DNA of 64,000 bases from Pararhizobium capsulatum DSM 1112 (lineage in GTDB: Bacteria; Pseudomonadota; Alphaproteobacteria; Rhizobiales; Rhizobiaceae). Shown here in pieces: positions 46,389-54,666 of the stretch (the stretch's first letter is position 1; each line of letters begins with the position of its first letter). The position numbers and the translations under genes were made by a program. The notes under the pieces were generated by a model. The model searched no databases, was not told the origin of the DNA, and saw only the letters and a list, made by a program, of their open reading frames with translations. The DNA lies in NCBI RefSeq assembly GCF_030814475.1, contig NZ_JAUSVF010000001.1:455001-519000 (forward strand), read 5' to 3'.

Positions 46389-47228
46389 ATGTCCAAAGCC
46401 CGTATCTCCCCGCTCCGCTCCGGTTTTGTCCACATCGCGCTCGCCGGCTATACGATTATCGCGCTGTTTCCTGTCCTGCTGACGATCCTCAATTCGTTCA
46501 AGGACAAGAACGCCATCTTCCGTTCGCCGTTGTCGCCGCCGACGACCAAGAGCTTCAGCCTCATCGGCTACGAGACCGTGCTCAAGCAGGGTGATTTCGT
46601 CGGCTACTTCCAGAACAGCCTGATCGTCACTGTTGTCGCGATCTTCTTCGTGCTGCTGTTCGGTGCTATGGCGGCTTTCGCGCTGTCTGAATACCGCTTT
46701 CGCGGCAACACACTGATGGGCCTTTATCTGGCCATCGGCATCATGATCCCGATCCGCCTCGGCACGGTTGCGATCCTGCAGGGCATGGTCGCCGCCGGCC
46801 TCGTCAACACGCTGACGGCGCTGATCCTTGTCTACACCGCGCAAGGGCTGCCGCTCGCGATCTTCATCCTCTCGGAGTTCATGCGTACCGTTTCCGATGA
46901 TCTGAAGAATGCAGGCCGCATCGACGGGCTTTCGGAATATGCGATCTTCTTCCGCCTCGTGCTGCCGCTGATCCGGCCGGCCATGGCGACGGTCGCAGTC
47001 TTCACCATGATCCCGATCTGGAACGACCTCTGGTTCCCGCTGATCCTTGCCCCCGGCGAGGCGACCAAGACGGTAACCCTCGGCAGCCAGGTCTTCATCG
47101 GCCAGTTTGTCACCAACTGGAATGCGGTCTTGTCCGCTCTTTCGCTGGCGATCTTCCCCGTCCTCATTCTCTATGTGATCTTCTCGCGGCAGTTGATCCG
47201 CGGCATTACGGCAGGAGCAGTCAAGTGA
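46389..47228 (+). CDS. Sugar ABC transporter permease (MalG-like, CUT1)
   Basis: 279 aa, six transmembrane helices. N-terminal LAGYTIIALFPVLLTILNSFKDKNAIF, FGAMAAFALSEYRFRG, GIMIPIRLGTVAILQGM and the EAA motif NAGRIDGLSEYAIFFRLVLPLIRPAMAT, then IWNDLWFPLIL. ATG 46389 follows the preceding stop by 11 bases, with GAGGAGG upstream; its stop overlaps the oxidoreductase start (GTGA). Confidence 0.93.
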   Translation: MSKARISPLRSGFVHIALAGYTIIALFPVLLTILNSFKDKNAIFRSPLSPPTTKSFSLIGYETVLKQGDFVGYFQNSLIVTVVAIFFVLLFGAMAAFALSEYRFRGNTLMGLYLAIGIMIPIRLGTVAILQGMVAAGLVNTLTALILVYTAQGLPLAIFILSEFMRTVSDDLKNAGRIDGLSEYAIFFRLVLPLIRPAMATVAVFTMIPIWNDLWFPLILAPGEATKTVTLGSQVFIGQFVTNWNAVLSALSLAIFPVLILYVIFSRQLIRGITAGAVK

Positions 47229-48289
47229 GCATGCCAGAAAAACCGATCCGCGTTCTCGTTGCCGGGCTTGGAAACATGGGCCGCAGCCACGCGCTGGCCT
47301 ATCACAACAATCCGGGCTTCGAGATTGTCGGTCTCGTCAACCGCAGCAAGCCGACGCTTGCGCCGGAGCTTGGCGGCTATGAAATCCTGCCGGATTTTGA
47401 AAAAGCCCTGAACGACGTGAAGCCAGATCTCTGCTCGATCTGCACCTATTCGGATAGCCATGCGGATTATGCCGTCATGGCCTTCGAGGCCGGCTGCGAC
47501 GTCTTCATAGAAAAGCCGCTGGCAACCACGGTTTCGGACGCCGAGCGCGTCGTGACAGCAGCGAGGAAGGCCGGCAGGAAGTTGGTCGTCGGCTATATCC
47601 TGCGCCACCATCCCTCATGGATCAGGTTGATCGAGGAAGCCCGCAAGCTCGGCGGCCCTTATGTCTTCCGCATGAACCTCAACCAGCAGTCGTCAGGCCC
47701 GACCTGGATGACCCACAAATCGCTGATGGAAACGACGCCGCCGATCGTCGATTGCGGCGTGCACTATGTCGACGTCATGTGCCAGATCACCGATGCCAAG
47801 CCCGTCGAAGTGCGCGGCATGGGCCTGCGCCTGTCGAACGAGATCGCACCCGACATGTACAATTACGGCCATCTGCAGGTGATCTACGAGGATGGCTCGA
47901 TCGGCTGGTATGAAGCCGGCTGGGGACCGATGATCTCGGAAACCGCTTTCTTCGTGAAGGACGTGATGTCGCCGAACGGCGCGGTCTCGATCGTCATGGA
48001 CCCGAATGCCAAGTCCGATGATATCGACACTCACACGAAGACGGCCGTTATCCGGGTTCACAAGGCCGAAACCGGCCCGGATGGCAAGTTCCTGCGCAAG
48101 GACGAGGACCTGAAGATGGACGGCGAGCCCGGCCATCAGGAACTCTGCGACCGCGAGCAGGCCTATGTGTTAAAGGCCATCCGCGAAAATATCAATCTCG
48201 ACCGCCACATGGACGATGCCGTCCAGTCGCTTCGCATCTGCCTGGCTGCAGATGAAAGCGTGCGCAGCGGTCTTCCGATCAAGCTTTAA
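47225..48289 (+). CDS. Gfo/Idh/MocA family oxidoreductase
   Basis: 354 aa. N-terminal Rossmann domain with [17 protein letters not shown] and [18 protein letters not shown] (the family's EKP motif), followed by the alpha/beta dimerisation domain with [16 protein letters not shown] containing the D-x3-H catalytic motif. These enzymes oxidise, reduce or epimerise sugars using a bound or free NAD(P). GTG 47225 overlaps the permease stop; an ATG two codons later is equally possible. Encoded inside the transporter operon, it probably acts on the imported amino sugar. Confidence 0.9.
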   Translation: MSMPEKPIRVLVAGLGNMGRSHALAYHNNPGFEIVGLVNRSKPTLAPELGGYEILPDFEKALNDVKPDLCSICTYSDSHADYAVMAFEAGCDVFIEKPLATTVSDAERVVTAARKAGRKLVVGYILRHHPSWIRLIEEARKLGGPYVFRMNLNQQSSGPTWMTHKSLMETTPPIVDCGVHYVDVMCQITDAKPVEVRGMGLRLSNEIAPDMYNYGHLQVIYEDGSIGWYEAGWGPMISETAFFVKDVMSPNGAVSIVMDPNAKSDDIDTHTKTAVIRVHKAETGPDGKFLRKDEDLKMDGEPGHQELCDREQAYVLKAIRENINLDRHMDDAVQSLRICLAADESVRSGLPIKL

Positions 48290-48300
48290 GGGGGCCTTAC

Positions 48301-49302
48301 GTGGGATCGCTTCAACTGAAATCCATCCGCAAGGCCTTCGGTACCCATGAGGTCCTGAAGGGCATCGATCTCGAGGTCAGGGACGGCGAATTTGTGATCT
48401 TCGTCGGCCCCTCCGGTTGCGGCAAGTCCACTCTGCTGCGCGTCATTGCCGGCCTTGAGGATGCCACCTCCGGCAGTGTCCAGATCGACGGCGCCGAGGT
48501 GATCAACACGCCGCCTGCCAAGCGCGGCATCGCCATGGTATTCCAGTCCTATGCGCTCTATCCGCACCTGACGGTCAAGGACAATATGGGCCTTGGCCTG
48601 AAGCAGATGGGCGCGCCGAAGGCGGAAGTCGATGCCAAGGTTGCCAAGGCGTCCGGCATGCTGTCGCTGGAGCCTTATCTCGCCCGCCGCCCGGCCGAAC
48701 TTTCCGGCGGTCAGCGCCAGCGCGTCGCGATCGGCCGTGCCATCGTGCGAGAGCCAAAACTCTTCCTGTTCGACGAGCCGTTGTCGAACCTCGATGCCGC
48801 TTTGCGCGTTAACACCCGCCTCGAAATCGCCCGCCTGCACCGCAGCCTCAAGGCGACGATGATCTATGTTACCCACGACCAGGTCGAGGCGATGACGCTT
48901 GCCGACAAGATCGTCGTGCTGAATGCCGGCCAGATCGAACAGGTCGGCTCGCCTATGGAGCTTTATAATAGGCCGGCTAACGTCTTCGTCGGCGGCTTCA
49001 TAGGATCGCCGCAGATGAATTTTATCGAGGCTACCCGCCTCGGCGACACGGAAGCCAAGACCATCGGCATCCGCCCCGAGCACATCACGCTGTCGCGCGA
49101 CAGCGGCACCTGGAAGGGCAAGGTCATCCATGTCGAACATCTCGGCGCCGATACCATCGTCTATCTCGAAACCGAGATGACGGGACTGCTGACAGTCCGT
49201 CTCTTCGGCGAGCATCGCTTCGCCGTTGACGATATCGTCTACGCATCGCCGGATACCACTTTGATGCACCGTTTCGGTGCGGATGACCGCGTTCTGCGCT
49301 GA
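48301..49302 (+). CDS. Sugar ABC transporter ATPase (UgpC/MsmK-like)
   Basis: 333 aa. Walker [11 protein letters not shown]-loop [18 protein letters not shown], signature [14 protein letters not shown], Walker [18 protein letters not shown]-loop [16 protein letters not shown], then [26 protein letters not shown] and a C-terminal TOBE domain (IGIRPEHI). The start is GTG with AAGGGGG upstream. It is the last gene of the murQ-transporter operon; a strong terminator follows. Confidence 0.94.
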   Translation: MGSLQLKSIRKAFGTHEVLKGIDLEVRDGEFVIFVGPSGCGKSTLLRVIAGLEDATSGSVQIDGAEVINTPPAKRGIAMVFQSYALYPHLTVKDNMGLGLKQMGAPKAEVDAKVAKASGMLSLEPYLARRPAELSGGQRQRVAIGRAIVREPKLFLFDEPLSNLDAALRVNTRLEIARLHRSLKATMIYVTHDQVEAMTLADKIVVLNAGQIEQVGSPMELYNRPANVFVGGFIGSPQMNFIEATRLGDTEAKTIGIRPEHITLSRDSGTWKGKVIHVEHLGADTIVYLETEMTGLLTVRLFGEHRFAVDDIVYASPDTTLMHRFGADDRVLR

Positions 49303-49328
49303 TATCTATTCAGGCCGAGACATCTTTT

Positions 49329-49370
49329 GTTACCGGGCGATGCTGCGAGGCGTCGCCCGGTAACGTTTTA
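49329..49370 (+). terminator. Intrinsic terminator of the amino-sugar transporter operon
   Basis: GTTACCGGGCGA (49329-49340) pairs perfectly with TCGCCCGGTAAC (49353-49364) around a 12-base loop, followed by GTTTTA. It lies 27 bases after the ATPase stop codon. Confidence 0.85.
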
Positions 49371-49410
49371 TTGTGCGGTGCGTCATCGGCTTGCCTTGAC
49401 GTAATTTTTA

Positions 49411-49433
49411 ACATACGAAGTTGTTTGTATAAT
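49411..49433 (+). promoter_or_regulatory. Candidate operator and -10 element upstream of the RND efflux operon
   Basis: ACATACGAAGTTGTTTGTATAAT contains TATAAT at 49428-49433 and a partial dyad (ATAC and GTAT ends) similar in layout to AcrR/TtgR-type operators. It lies about 110 bases before the adaptor gene, where the TetR protein encoded downstream would act. No good -35 is seen at 17 bases. Weak. Confidence 0.35.
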
Positions 49434-49544
49434 TGGGCGTGCCTGCTGAAAAACCCGTTCGGCAAGGCGTATCAGTTTGAATTTCTTGATCTTCCGGTCA
49501 CATTTCCCGATTCTTCGGAAAATGATGGAGCCGGAGTTTTTCAT

Positions 49545-50828
49545 ATGGAAACGACTATGCGGATGAACCGACTGATCCTGACTGCTGCCGCGGCAAGCCT
49601 GGCGATCCTCGCTGGATGTCAAAAACAGGAGGAGCAGCAGGCTGCCCCTGCCTATCCTCCGGCACAGGTCGCTGTCGTGACGACCAAGGCTGAAGAATTG
49701 CCGATCATCAACGAGCTGCCAGGGCGCATTGCCGCGACCCGGGTTGCTGAGGTCCGTCCGCGTGTTTCGGGCATTGTAGTGGAGCGCGTGTTCGAGCAGG
49801 GGTCAGTGGTCAAGCAGGGCGACGTGCTCTATCGCATTGATCCGGCGCCGTTCCAGGTGCAGGTCGATAGTGCTGCCGCAACGCTCGCCCGCGCCAAGGC
49901 CGTTCAGCTCCAGGCCCGCCAGACGGCGGACCGCCAGGAGCAGCTTCGCAAGGCCAATGCCGCCAGCCTGCAGGCCTATGACGATGCCATCGCCCAGCTT
50001 GCCCAGGCTGATGCGGATGTGGCAGGCGCCCGGGCGGGCCTCGCCACGGCACAGCTCAATCTGCAATACGCCAGCGTCACGGCGCCGATCAGCGGCCGCA
50101 TCGGTCGTGCCCTGATCACAGAAGGCGCGCTTGTCAGCGCCAACAGCACGGAAAATCTCGCGACGATCCAGCAGCTCGATCCGGTCTATGCCGACTTCAC
50201 CCAGCCCGCGACCGATCTGATCCGCCTGCGCAAGGCGCTGCAGGACGGCCAGATGATGACCGACAAGAACGAGGCGACGGTACAACTGATCCTCGATGAC
50301 GGCACGCCCTATGATAAAAAGGGCAAACTGCTGTTCTCCGAAGCTGCCGTCGATGAAACGACCGGCCAGATAACCCTGCGCGGCGAGTTCCCGAACCCGG
50401 ACGGCGATCTGCTGCCGGGCATGTATGTCCGTGTTCAGGTCCAGCAGGGTGTCGAGAAGAATGCCATTGCGGTTCCGCAGCAGGCCGTCCAACGCAACGC
50501 CGGTGGCCAGTCGCTGGTCTATGTGGTGACGGCTGAAAACAAGGTCGAATTCCGCACGATCATGCTGGGCCGCACCATCGGCAATCGCTGGCTGGTCGCA
50601 AGCGGTCTGAAGCCGGATGAAAAGGTTATCGTCGAAGGTTTCCAGAAGATCGGCCCCGGCGCTCCGGTTGTTCCGGCGGAATGGGATCCGAACGCCAAGC
50701 CGGCCGGTGACGCACCCGCTGCTGCTGCAGCCGAACCAAAGGCCGGTGACGTGGTAAAGCCTGCAGCCGAGGGCGCCGACAAGGCCGCCGCGCCGGCTGA
50801 AGGCGAAAAGCCGGCCGAGCAGAAGTAA
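49545..50828 (+). CDS. RND efflux periplasmic adaptor lipoprotein (AcrA/MexA-like)
   Basis: 427 aa membrane-fusion protein. Signal with lipobox ASLAILAGC, so Cys becomes the lipid-anchored first residue. Then the biotinyl-lipoyl half-motif RIAATRVAEVRPRVSGIVVERVFEQGSVVKQGDVLYRIDPAPFQ, an alpha-helical hairpin (RAKAVQLQARQTADRQEQLRKAN...), the second half-motif NLQYASVTAPISGRIGRALITEGALV and the beta-barrel. The C-terminal tail is Ala/Pro/Lys-rich. ATG 49545 or the in-frame ATG 49557 may be used. It joins the inner-membrane pump to an outer-membrane channel encoded elsewhere. Confidence 0.93.
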   Translation: METTMRMNRLILTAAAASLAILAGCQKQEEQQAAPAYPPAQVAVVTTKAEELPIINELPGRIAATRVAEVRPRVSGIVVERVFEQGSVVKQGDVLYRIDPAPFQVQVDSAAATLARAKAVQLQARQTADRQEQLRKANAASLQAYDDAIAQLAQADADVAGARAGLATAQLNLQYASVTAPISGRIGRALITEGALVSANSTENLATIQQLDPVYADFTQPATDLIRLRKALQDGQMMTDKNEATVQLILDDGTPYDKKGKLLFSEAAVDETTGQITLRGEFPNPDGDLLPGMYVRVQVQQGVEKNAIAVPQQAVQRNAGGQSLVYVVTAENKVEFRTIMLGRTIGNRWLVASGLKPDEKVIVEGFQKIGPGAPVVPAEWDPNAKPAGDAPAAAAAEPKAGDVVKPAAEGADKAAAPAEGEKPAEQK

Positions 50829-50838
50829 GGATCGCAGG

Positions 50839-53800
50839 ATGCCCAGTTTCTTTATCGACAGGCCGATTTTCGCCTGGGTGGTTGCGATCTTTATCATGAT
50901 CGCAGGCATCATCGCCATTCCGATGCTGCCGATTTCACAGTATCCGGACGTGGCGCCGCCGCAGATCTCGATCAATACCAGCTATCCAGGCGCATCGTCG
51001 CAGGATACCTATCAGAGCGTCACGCGCCTGATCGAAGACGAGCTGAACGGTATCGATGGTCTGCTCTATTTCGAATCGACCTCCAGCGCCTCCGGCTCGG
51101 TGGAAATCAACGCGACCTTCCAGCCCGGCACCGATCCGGGCGATGCTGCCGTGGATGTCCAGAACCGCGTTCGCCGCGTCGAACCGCGCCTGCCCGACAG
51201 CGTCAAGCAGCAGGGTGTACAGGTCGATGAAGCCGGGTCCGGCTTCCTGTTGATCATCGCGCTGACCTCGACCGACGGCACCATGGATGCCATCGGGCTT
51301 GGCGACTACCTGAACCGCAACGTTCTCTCGGAAATCCAGCGTGTTCCGGGTGTGGGTCGTGCGCAGCTCTTTGCGACTGAACGTTCGATGCGTGTCTGGC
51401 TCGATCCGGACAAGATGCTTGGCCTCAACCTGACGGCAAGCGACGTGACCGCGGCCATCGGCGCTCAGAATGCGCAGGTTGCCGCGGGCTCCATCGGCGC
51501 GCAGCCGAACCCGATCACCCAGCAGATCGCCGCCCCTGTCATCATCAAGGGTCAGCTCACGTCGCCGGAGGAGTTCGGCGCGATTGTCTTGCGCGCCAAT
51601 CCGGACGGTTCCGCGGTGCGCCTGCGCGATGTTGCGCGCGTCGAAGTCGGTGGCGAAAGCTACAGCTTCTCCACGCGTCTGAACGGCAAGCCATCGGCCG
51701 CTATCGGTGTCCAGCTGTCGCCAACCGGCAACGCGATGGAAACCTCGGCTGCCATTCAGGAGCGTATGAAGGAGCTTTCGACCTACTTCCCGCAGGGTCT
51801 CGAATATTCCATCCCTTACGACACCTCGCCTTTCGTCAAGGTATCGATCGAGAAGGTGCTGCACACGCTGCTCGAAGCCGTGGCGCTGGTGTTCCTCGTG
51901 ATGTTCCTGTTCCTTCAGAATATCCGTTACACGGTTATCCCGACGCTCGTCGTGCCGGTTGCCTTGCTCGGCACCTGCGCGGTCATGTACGGCATGGGAT
52001 TCTCGATCAACGTGTTGACCATGTTCGGCATGGTGCTGGCGATCGGTATTCTCGTCGATGATGCGATCATCGTTGTTGAAAACGTCGAGCGCATCATGTC
52101 CGAGGAAGGGCTGACGCCGCGCGAAGCAACCCGCAAGGCGATGAAGCAGATCACCGGCGCGGTCATCGGCATCACGCTGGTTCTGGCCTCGGTGTTCATT
52201 CCCATGGCCTTCTTCCCCGGTGCCGTCGGCGTCATCTACCGCCAGTTCTCGCTGACCATGGTCGTCTCGATCCTGTTCTCTGCGTTCCTGGCGCTGTCCT
52301 TGACACCCGCTCTGTGTGCCAGCTTCCTGAAGCAGGTTCCGAAGGGTCATCACCATGCCAAGCGTGGCTTCTTCGGCTGGTTCAACCGTGGATTCGACAA
52401 GACGTCGCATGGCTATAGCGGCTCGGTCTCATGGCTGATCCGCCGCGCCGGCCGCTTCATGCTGATCTATGTGATCATCCTCGGCGGTCTCGGCTACCTG
52501 TTCATGAAACTGCCGTCGTCGTTCCTTCCGGATGAAGACCAGGGCTTCGTCATCGTCATGATGCAGCTGCCGTCGGAAGCGACGGGACACCGTACGGATG
52601 AGGTTATCGCCAGCGCTGAAGGCATCTTCAGCAAGGAAGAGGCCGTCGATACGATCGTCGCGATCAACGGCTTCTCCTTCTTCGGTGCCGGCCAGAACGC
52701 AGCGCTCGCGTTCGTGACGCTGGATGACTGGGCAAAGCGCGACGCCAACAACTCGGCCCAGTCGATTGCCGGCCGCGCGACCATGGCCATGAGCCAGATC
52801 AAGGATGCGATCTCGTTTGCGCTGTCGCCGCCGCCGATCCAGGGTCTTGGCACCACGGGTGGTTTCTCGTTCCGCCTGCAGGACCGCGCTGGTCTCGGCG
52901 ACCAGGCGCTGGCCCAGGCTCGCGACCAGCTTCTCGGTCTTGCGGCCCAGAGCCCGGTGCTGGCCGGCGTACGCTTCGAAGGCATGCCGGATGCGGCCCA
53001 GGCGAATGTCCTGATCGATCGCGAGAAGGCCAACACCTTCGGCGTCACCTTCGCTGACATCAACTCGACGATTTCGACCAACCTCGGCTCGTCCTATGTC
53101 AACGACTTCCCGAATGCCGGCCGCATGCAACGCGTGACGGTACAGGCGGACGAGAACAAGCGCATGCAGACCTCGGATCTTCTTAATCTGAACGTCCGCA
53201 ACTCTAACGGCGGCATGGTGCGGCTCTCCTCCTTCGCCACGGTGGAGTGGGTAAAGGCGCCGACGCAAACGGTCGGCTACAACGGCTATCCGTCGATCCG
53301 CATCAGCGGCGACACCAAGCCGGGCTATTCGTCCGGTGATGCGATTGCCGAGATGCAGCGCCTGATGACCCAGCTCCCCTCCGGCTTCGGCTATGAGTGG
53401 ACCGGTCAGTCGCTACAGGAAATCCAGTCCGGCTCGCAGGCGCCGATCCTGATCGCGCTGTCGTGCCTTCTGGTGTTCCTGTGCCTGGCGGCACTCTATG
53501 AAAGTTGGTCTATCCCGGTTTCGGTCATCATGGTCGTGCCGCTCGGCGTCATCGGTGCGGTTCTTGCGGTCACGCTGCGCGACATGCCGAACGACGTGTA
53601 CTTCAAGGTCGGCCTCATCGCGATTATCGGTCTGTCCGCCAAGAACGCGATCCTGATCATCGAGTTCGCCAAAGAGCAGATGGAGGCTGGCAAATCGCTG
53701 ATGGAGGCCACAATCGAGGCGGCGCATCTGCGCTTCCGCCCGATCCTGATGACCTCGCTCGCCTTTACGCTGGGTGTTCTGCCGCTGGCGATCGCTACCG

Positions 53801-53982
53801 GCGCAAGCTCGGGCAGCCAGCGCGCCATCGGTACCGGCGTGATGGGTGGCATGATTTCGGCGACGATCCTTGCGATCTTTTTCGTGCCGGTCTTCTTCGT
53901 CTTCGTGATGAGGATTTTCGGAACGAAGGACGTGCATGTGAAGACCGAGCCGACAGAAACACCGGCTGCTCCGGCGGAATGA
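50839..53982 (+). CDS. RND multidrug efflux pump (AcrB/MexB-like, HAE1 family)
   Basis: 1047 aa inner-membrane proton-driven exporter with twelve transmembrane helices and two large periplasmic loops. N-terminal PSFFIDRPIFAWVVAIFIMIAGIIAIPMLPISQYPDVAPP is diagnostic; TM4 contains the proton-relay Asp pair in GILVDDAIIVVENVERIM, and TM10 the Lys in GLSAKNAILIIEFAKE. Length matches AcrB (1049). It follows the adaptor by 10 bases; a terminator and the TetR regulator come next. No outer-membrane factor gene is present, so a TolC/OprM-like channel is supplied in trans. Confidence 0.96.
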   Translation: MPSFFIDRPIFAWVVAIFIMIAGIIAIPMLPISQYPDVAPPQISINTSYPGASSQDTYQSVTRLIEDELNGIDGLLYFESTSSASGSVEINATFQPGTDPGDAAVDVQNRVRRVEPRLPDSVKQQGVQVDEAGSGFLLIIALTSTDGTMDAIGLGDYLNRNVLSEIQRVPGVGRAQLFATERSMRVWLDPDKMLGLNLTASDVTAAIGAQNAQVAAGSIGAQPNPITQQIAAPVIIKGQLTSPEEFGAIVLRANPDGSAVRLRDVARVEVGGESYSFSTRLNGKPSAAIGVQLSPTGNAMETSAAIQERMKELSTYFPQGLEYSIPYDTSPFVKVSIEKVLHTLLEAVALVFLVMFLFLQNIRYTVIPTLVVPVALLGTCAVMYGMGFSINVLTMFGMVLAIGILVDDAIIVVENVERIMSEEGLTPREATRKAMKQITGAVIGITLVLASVFIPMAFFPGAVGVIYRQFSLTMVVSILFSAFLALSLTPALCASFLKQVPKGHHHAKRGFFGWFNRGFDKTSHGYSGSVSWLIRRAGRFMLIYVIILGGLGYLFMKLPSSFLPDEDQGFVIVMMQLPSEATGHRTDEVIASAEGIFSKEEAVDTIVAINGFSFFGAGQNAALAFVTLDDWAKRDANNSAQSIAGRATMAMSQIKDAISFALSPPPIQGLGTTGGFSFRLQDRAGLGDQALAQARDQLLGLAAQSPVLAGVRFEGMPDAAQANVLIDREKANTFGVTFADINSTISTNLGSSYVNDFPNAGRMQRVTVQADENKRMQTSDLLNLNVRNSNGGMVRLSSFATVEWVKAPTQTVGYNGYPSIRISGDTKPGYSSGDAIAEMQRLMTQLPSGFGYEWTGQSLQEIQSGSQAPILIALSCLLVFLCLAALYESWSIPVSVIMVVPLGVIGAVLAVTLRDMPNDVYFKVGLIAIIGLSAKNAILIIEFAKEQMEAGKSLMEATIEAAHLRFRPILMTSLAFTLGVLPLAIATGASSGSQRAIGTGVMGGMISATILAIFFVPVFFVFVMRIFGTKDVHVKTEPTETPAAPAE

Positions 53983-53991
53983 CAGGGAAGC

Positions 53992-54017
53992 GGCCCGCCG
54001 GTCAACGGCGGGCCTTT
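53992..54017 (+). terminator. Hairpin between the RND pump and tetR
   Basis: GGCCCGCCG (53992-54000), loop GTCAA, CGGCGGGCC (54006-54014), then TTTCC. A 9-bp GC stem with a short T run placed 10 bases after the pump stop codon. Termination is probably partial, because tetR starts 15 bases later with its own ribosome-binding site. Confidence 0.6.
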
Positions 54018-54031
54018 CCATAGGAGGAAAC

Positions 54032-54643
54032 ATGCGAAGAACGAAGGCCGAGGCGGAGGAGACGCGCCAGAACATCCTGTGCGCGGCGGAACGTGTCTTC
54101 TATGAAAAGGGTGTATCCACCGCGACCATGGAGGAAGTAGCCTCTGCCGCCGGCGTCACACGCGGTGCCATCTACTGGCATTTCGCCAACAAGACGGATC
54201 TTTTCCTCGAACTCTACAACACCGTAAAGATCCCGCAGGAAGACATGATCGAGCCGACGATCGAGGCCGAGGATATTCTCGGGGATATCGAGCGTGGCGC
54301 GAGCGACTGGCTGGAGATCATGAACACGGACGAACAGCGCCAGCGTATTCTCTCGATCCTGTTGCGTTGCGACTATTCCGGCGATCTTGCCCCTGTTCTG
54401 GAACGACAGCAGGAAGTCGATGATCATCATACGCGGATTCTGGAGATGGCTTTCGAACGCGCGCTCAGCAAAGGCCAGATGGATGCGCGCTGGACACCGC
54501 AGGCCGCCACAAACCTTTTGCGCTGGACCATGAAAGGCCTGTGCAGTGAATGGCTCATGTTCGGACGCCGTTTCGACCTGCCGGCCGAGGGCAAGAAAGG
54601 CCTTCAGCATCTTTTCGCGAGTTTTCGTTCTGTTGGAGCATAG
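54032..54643 (+). CDS. TetR-family repressor of the RND operon (AcrR/TtgR-like)
   Basis: 203 aa. The N-terminal helix-turn-helix (about 8-58) reads AEETRQNILCAAERVFYEKGVSTATMEEVASAAGVTRGAIYWHFANKTDLF, which is close to AcrR/TtgR/SmeT. The C-terminal ligand domain has RILSILLRCDYSGDLAPVLERQQEV and ATNLLRWTMKGLCSEWLMFGRRFDL. AGGAGG precedes the ATG. Encoded directly after the pump in the same direction, and convergent with polA. Confidence 0.93.
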   Translation: MRRTKAEAEETRQNILCAAERVFYEKGVSTATMEEVASAAGVTRGAIYWHFANKTDLFLELYNTVKIPQEDMIEPTIEAEDILGDIERGASDWLEIMNTDEQRQRILSILLRCDYSGDLAPVLERQQEVDDHHTRILEMAFERALSKGQMDARWTPQAATNLLRWTMKGLCSEWLMFGRRFDLPAEGKKGLQHLFASFRSVGA

Positions 54644-54666
54644 GCATTCGGCCGGGAAGCGTTATT

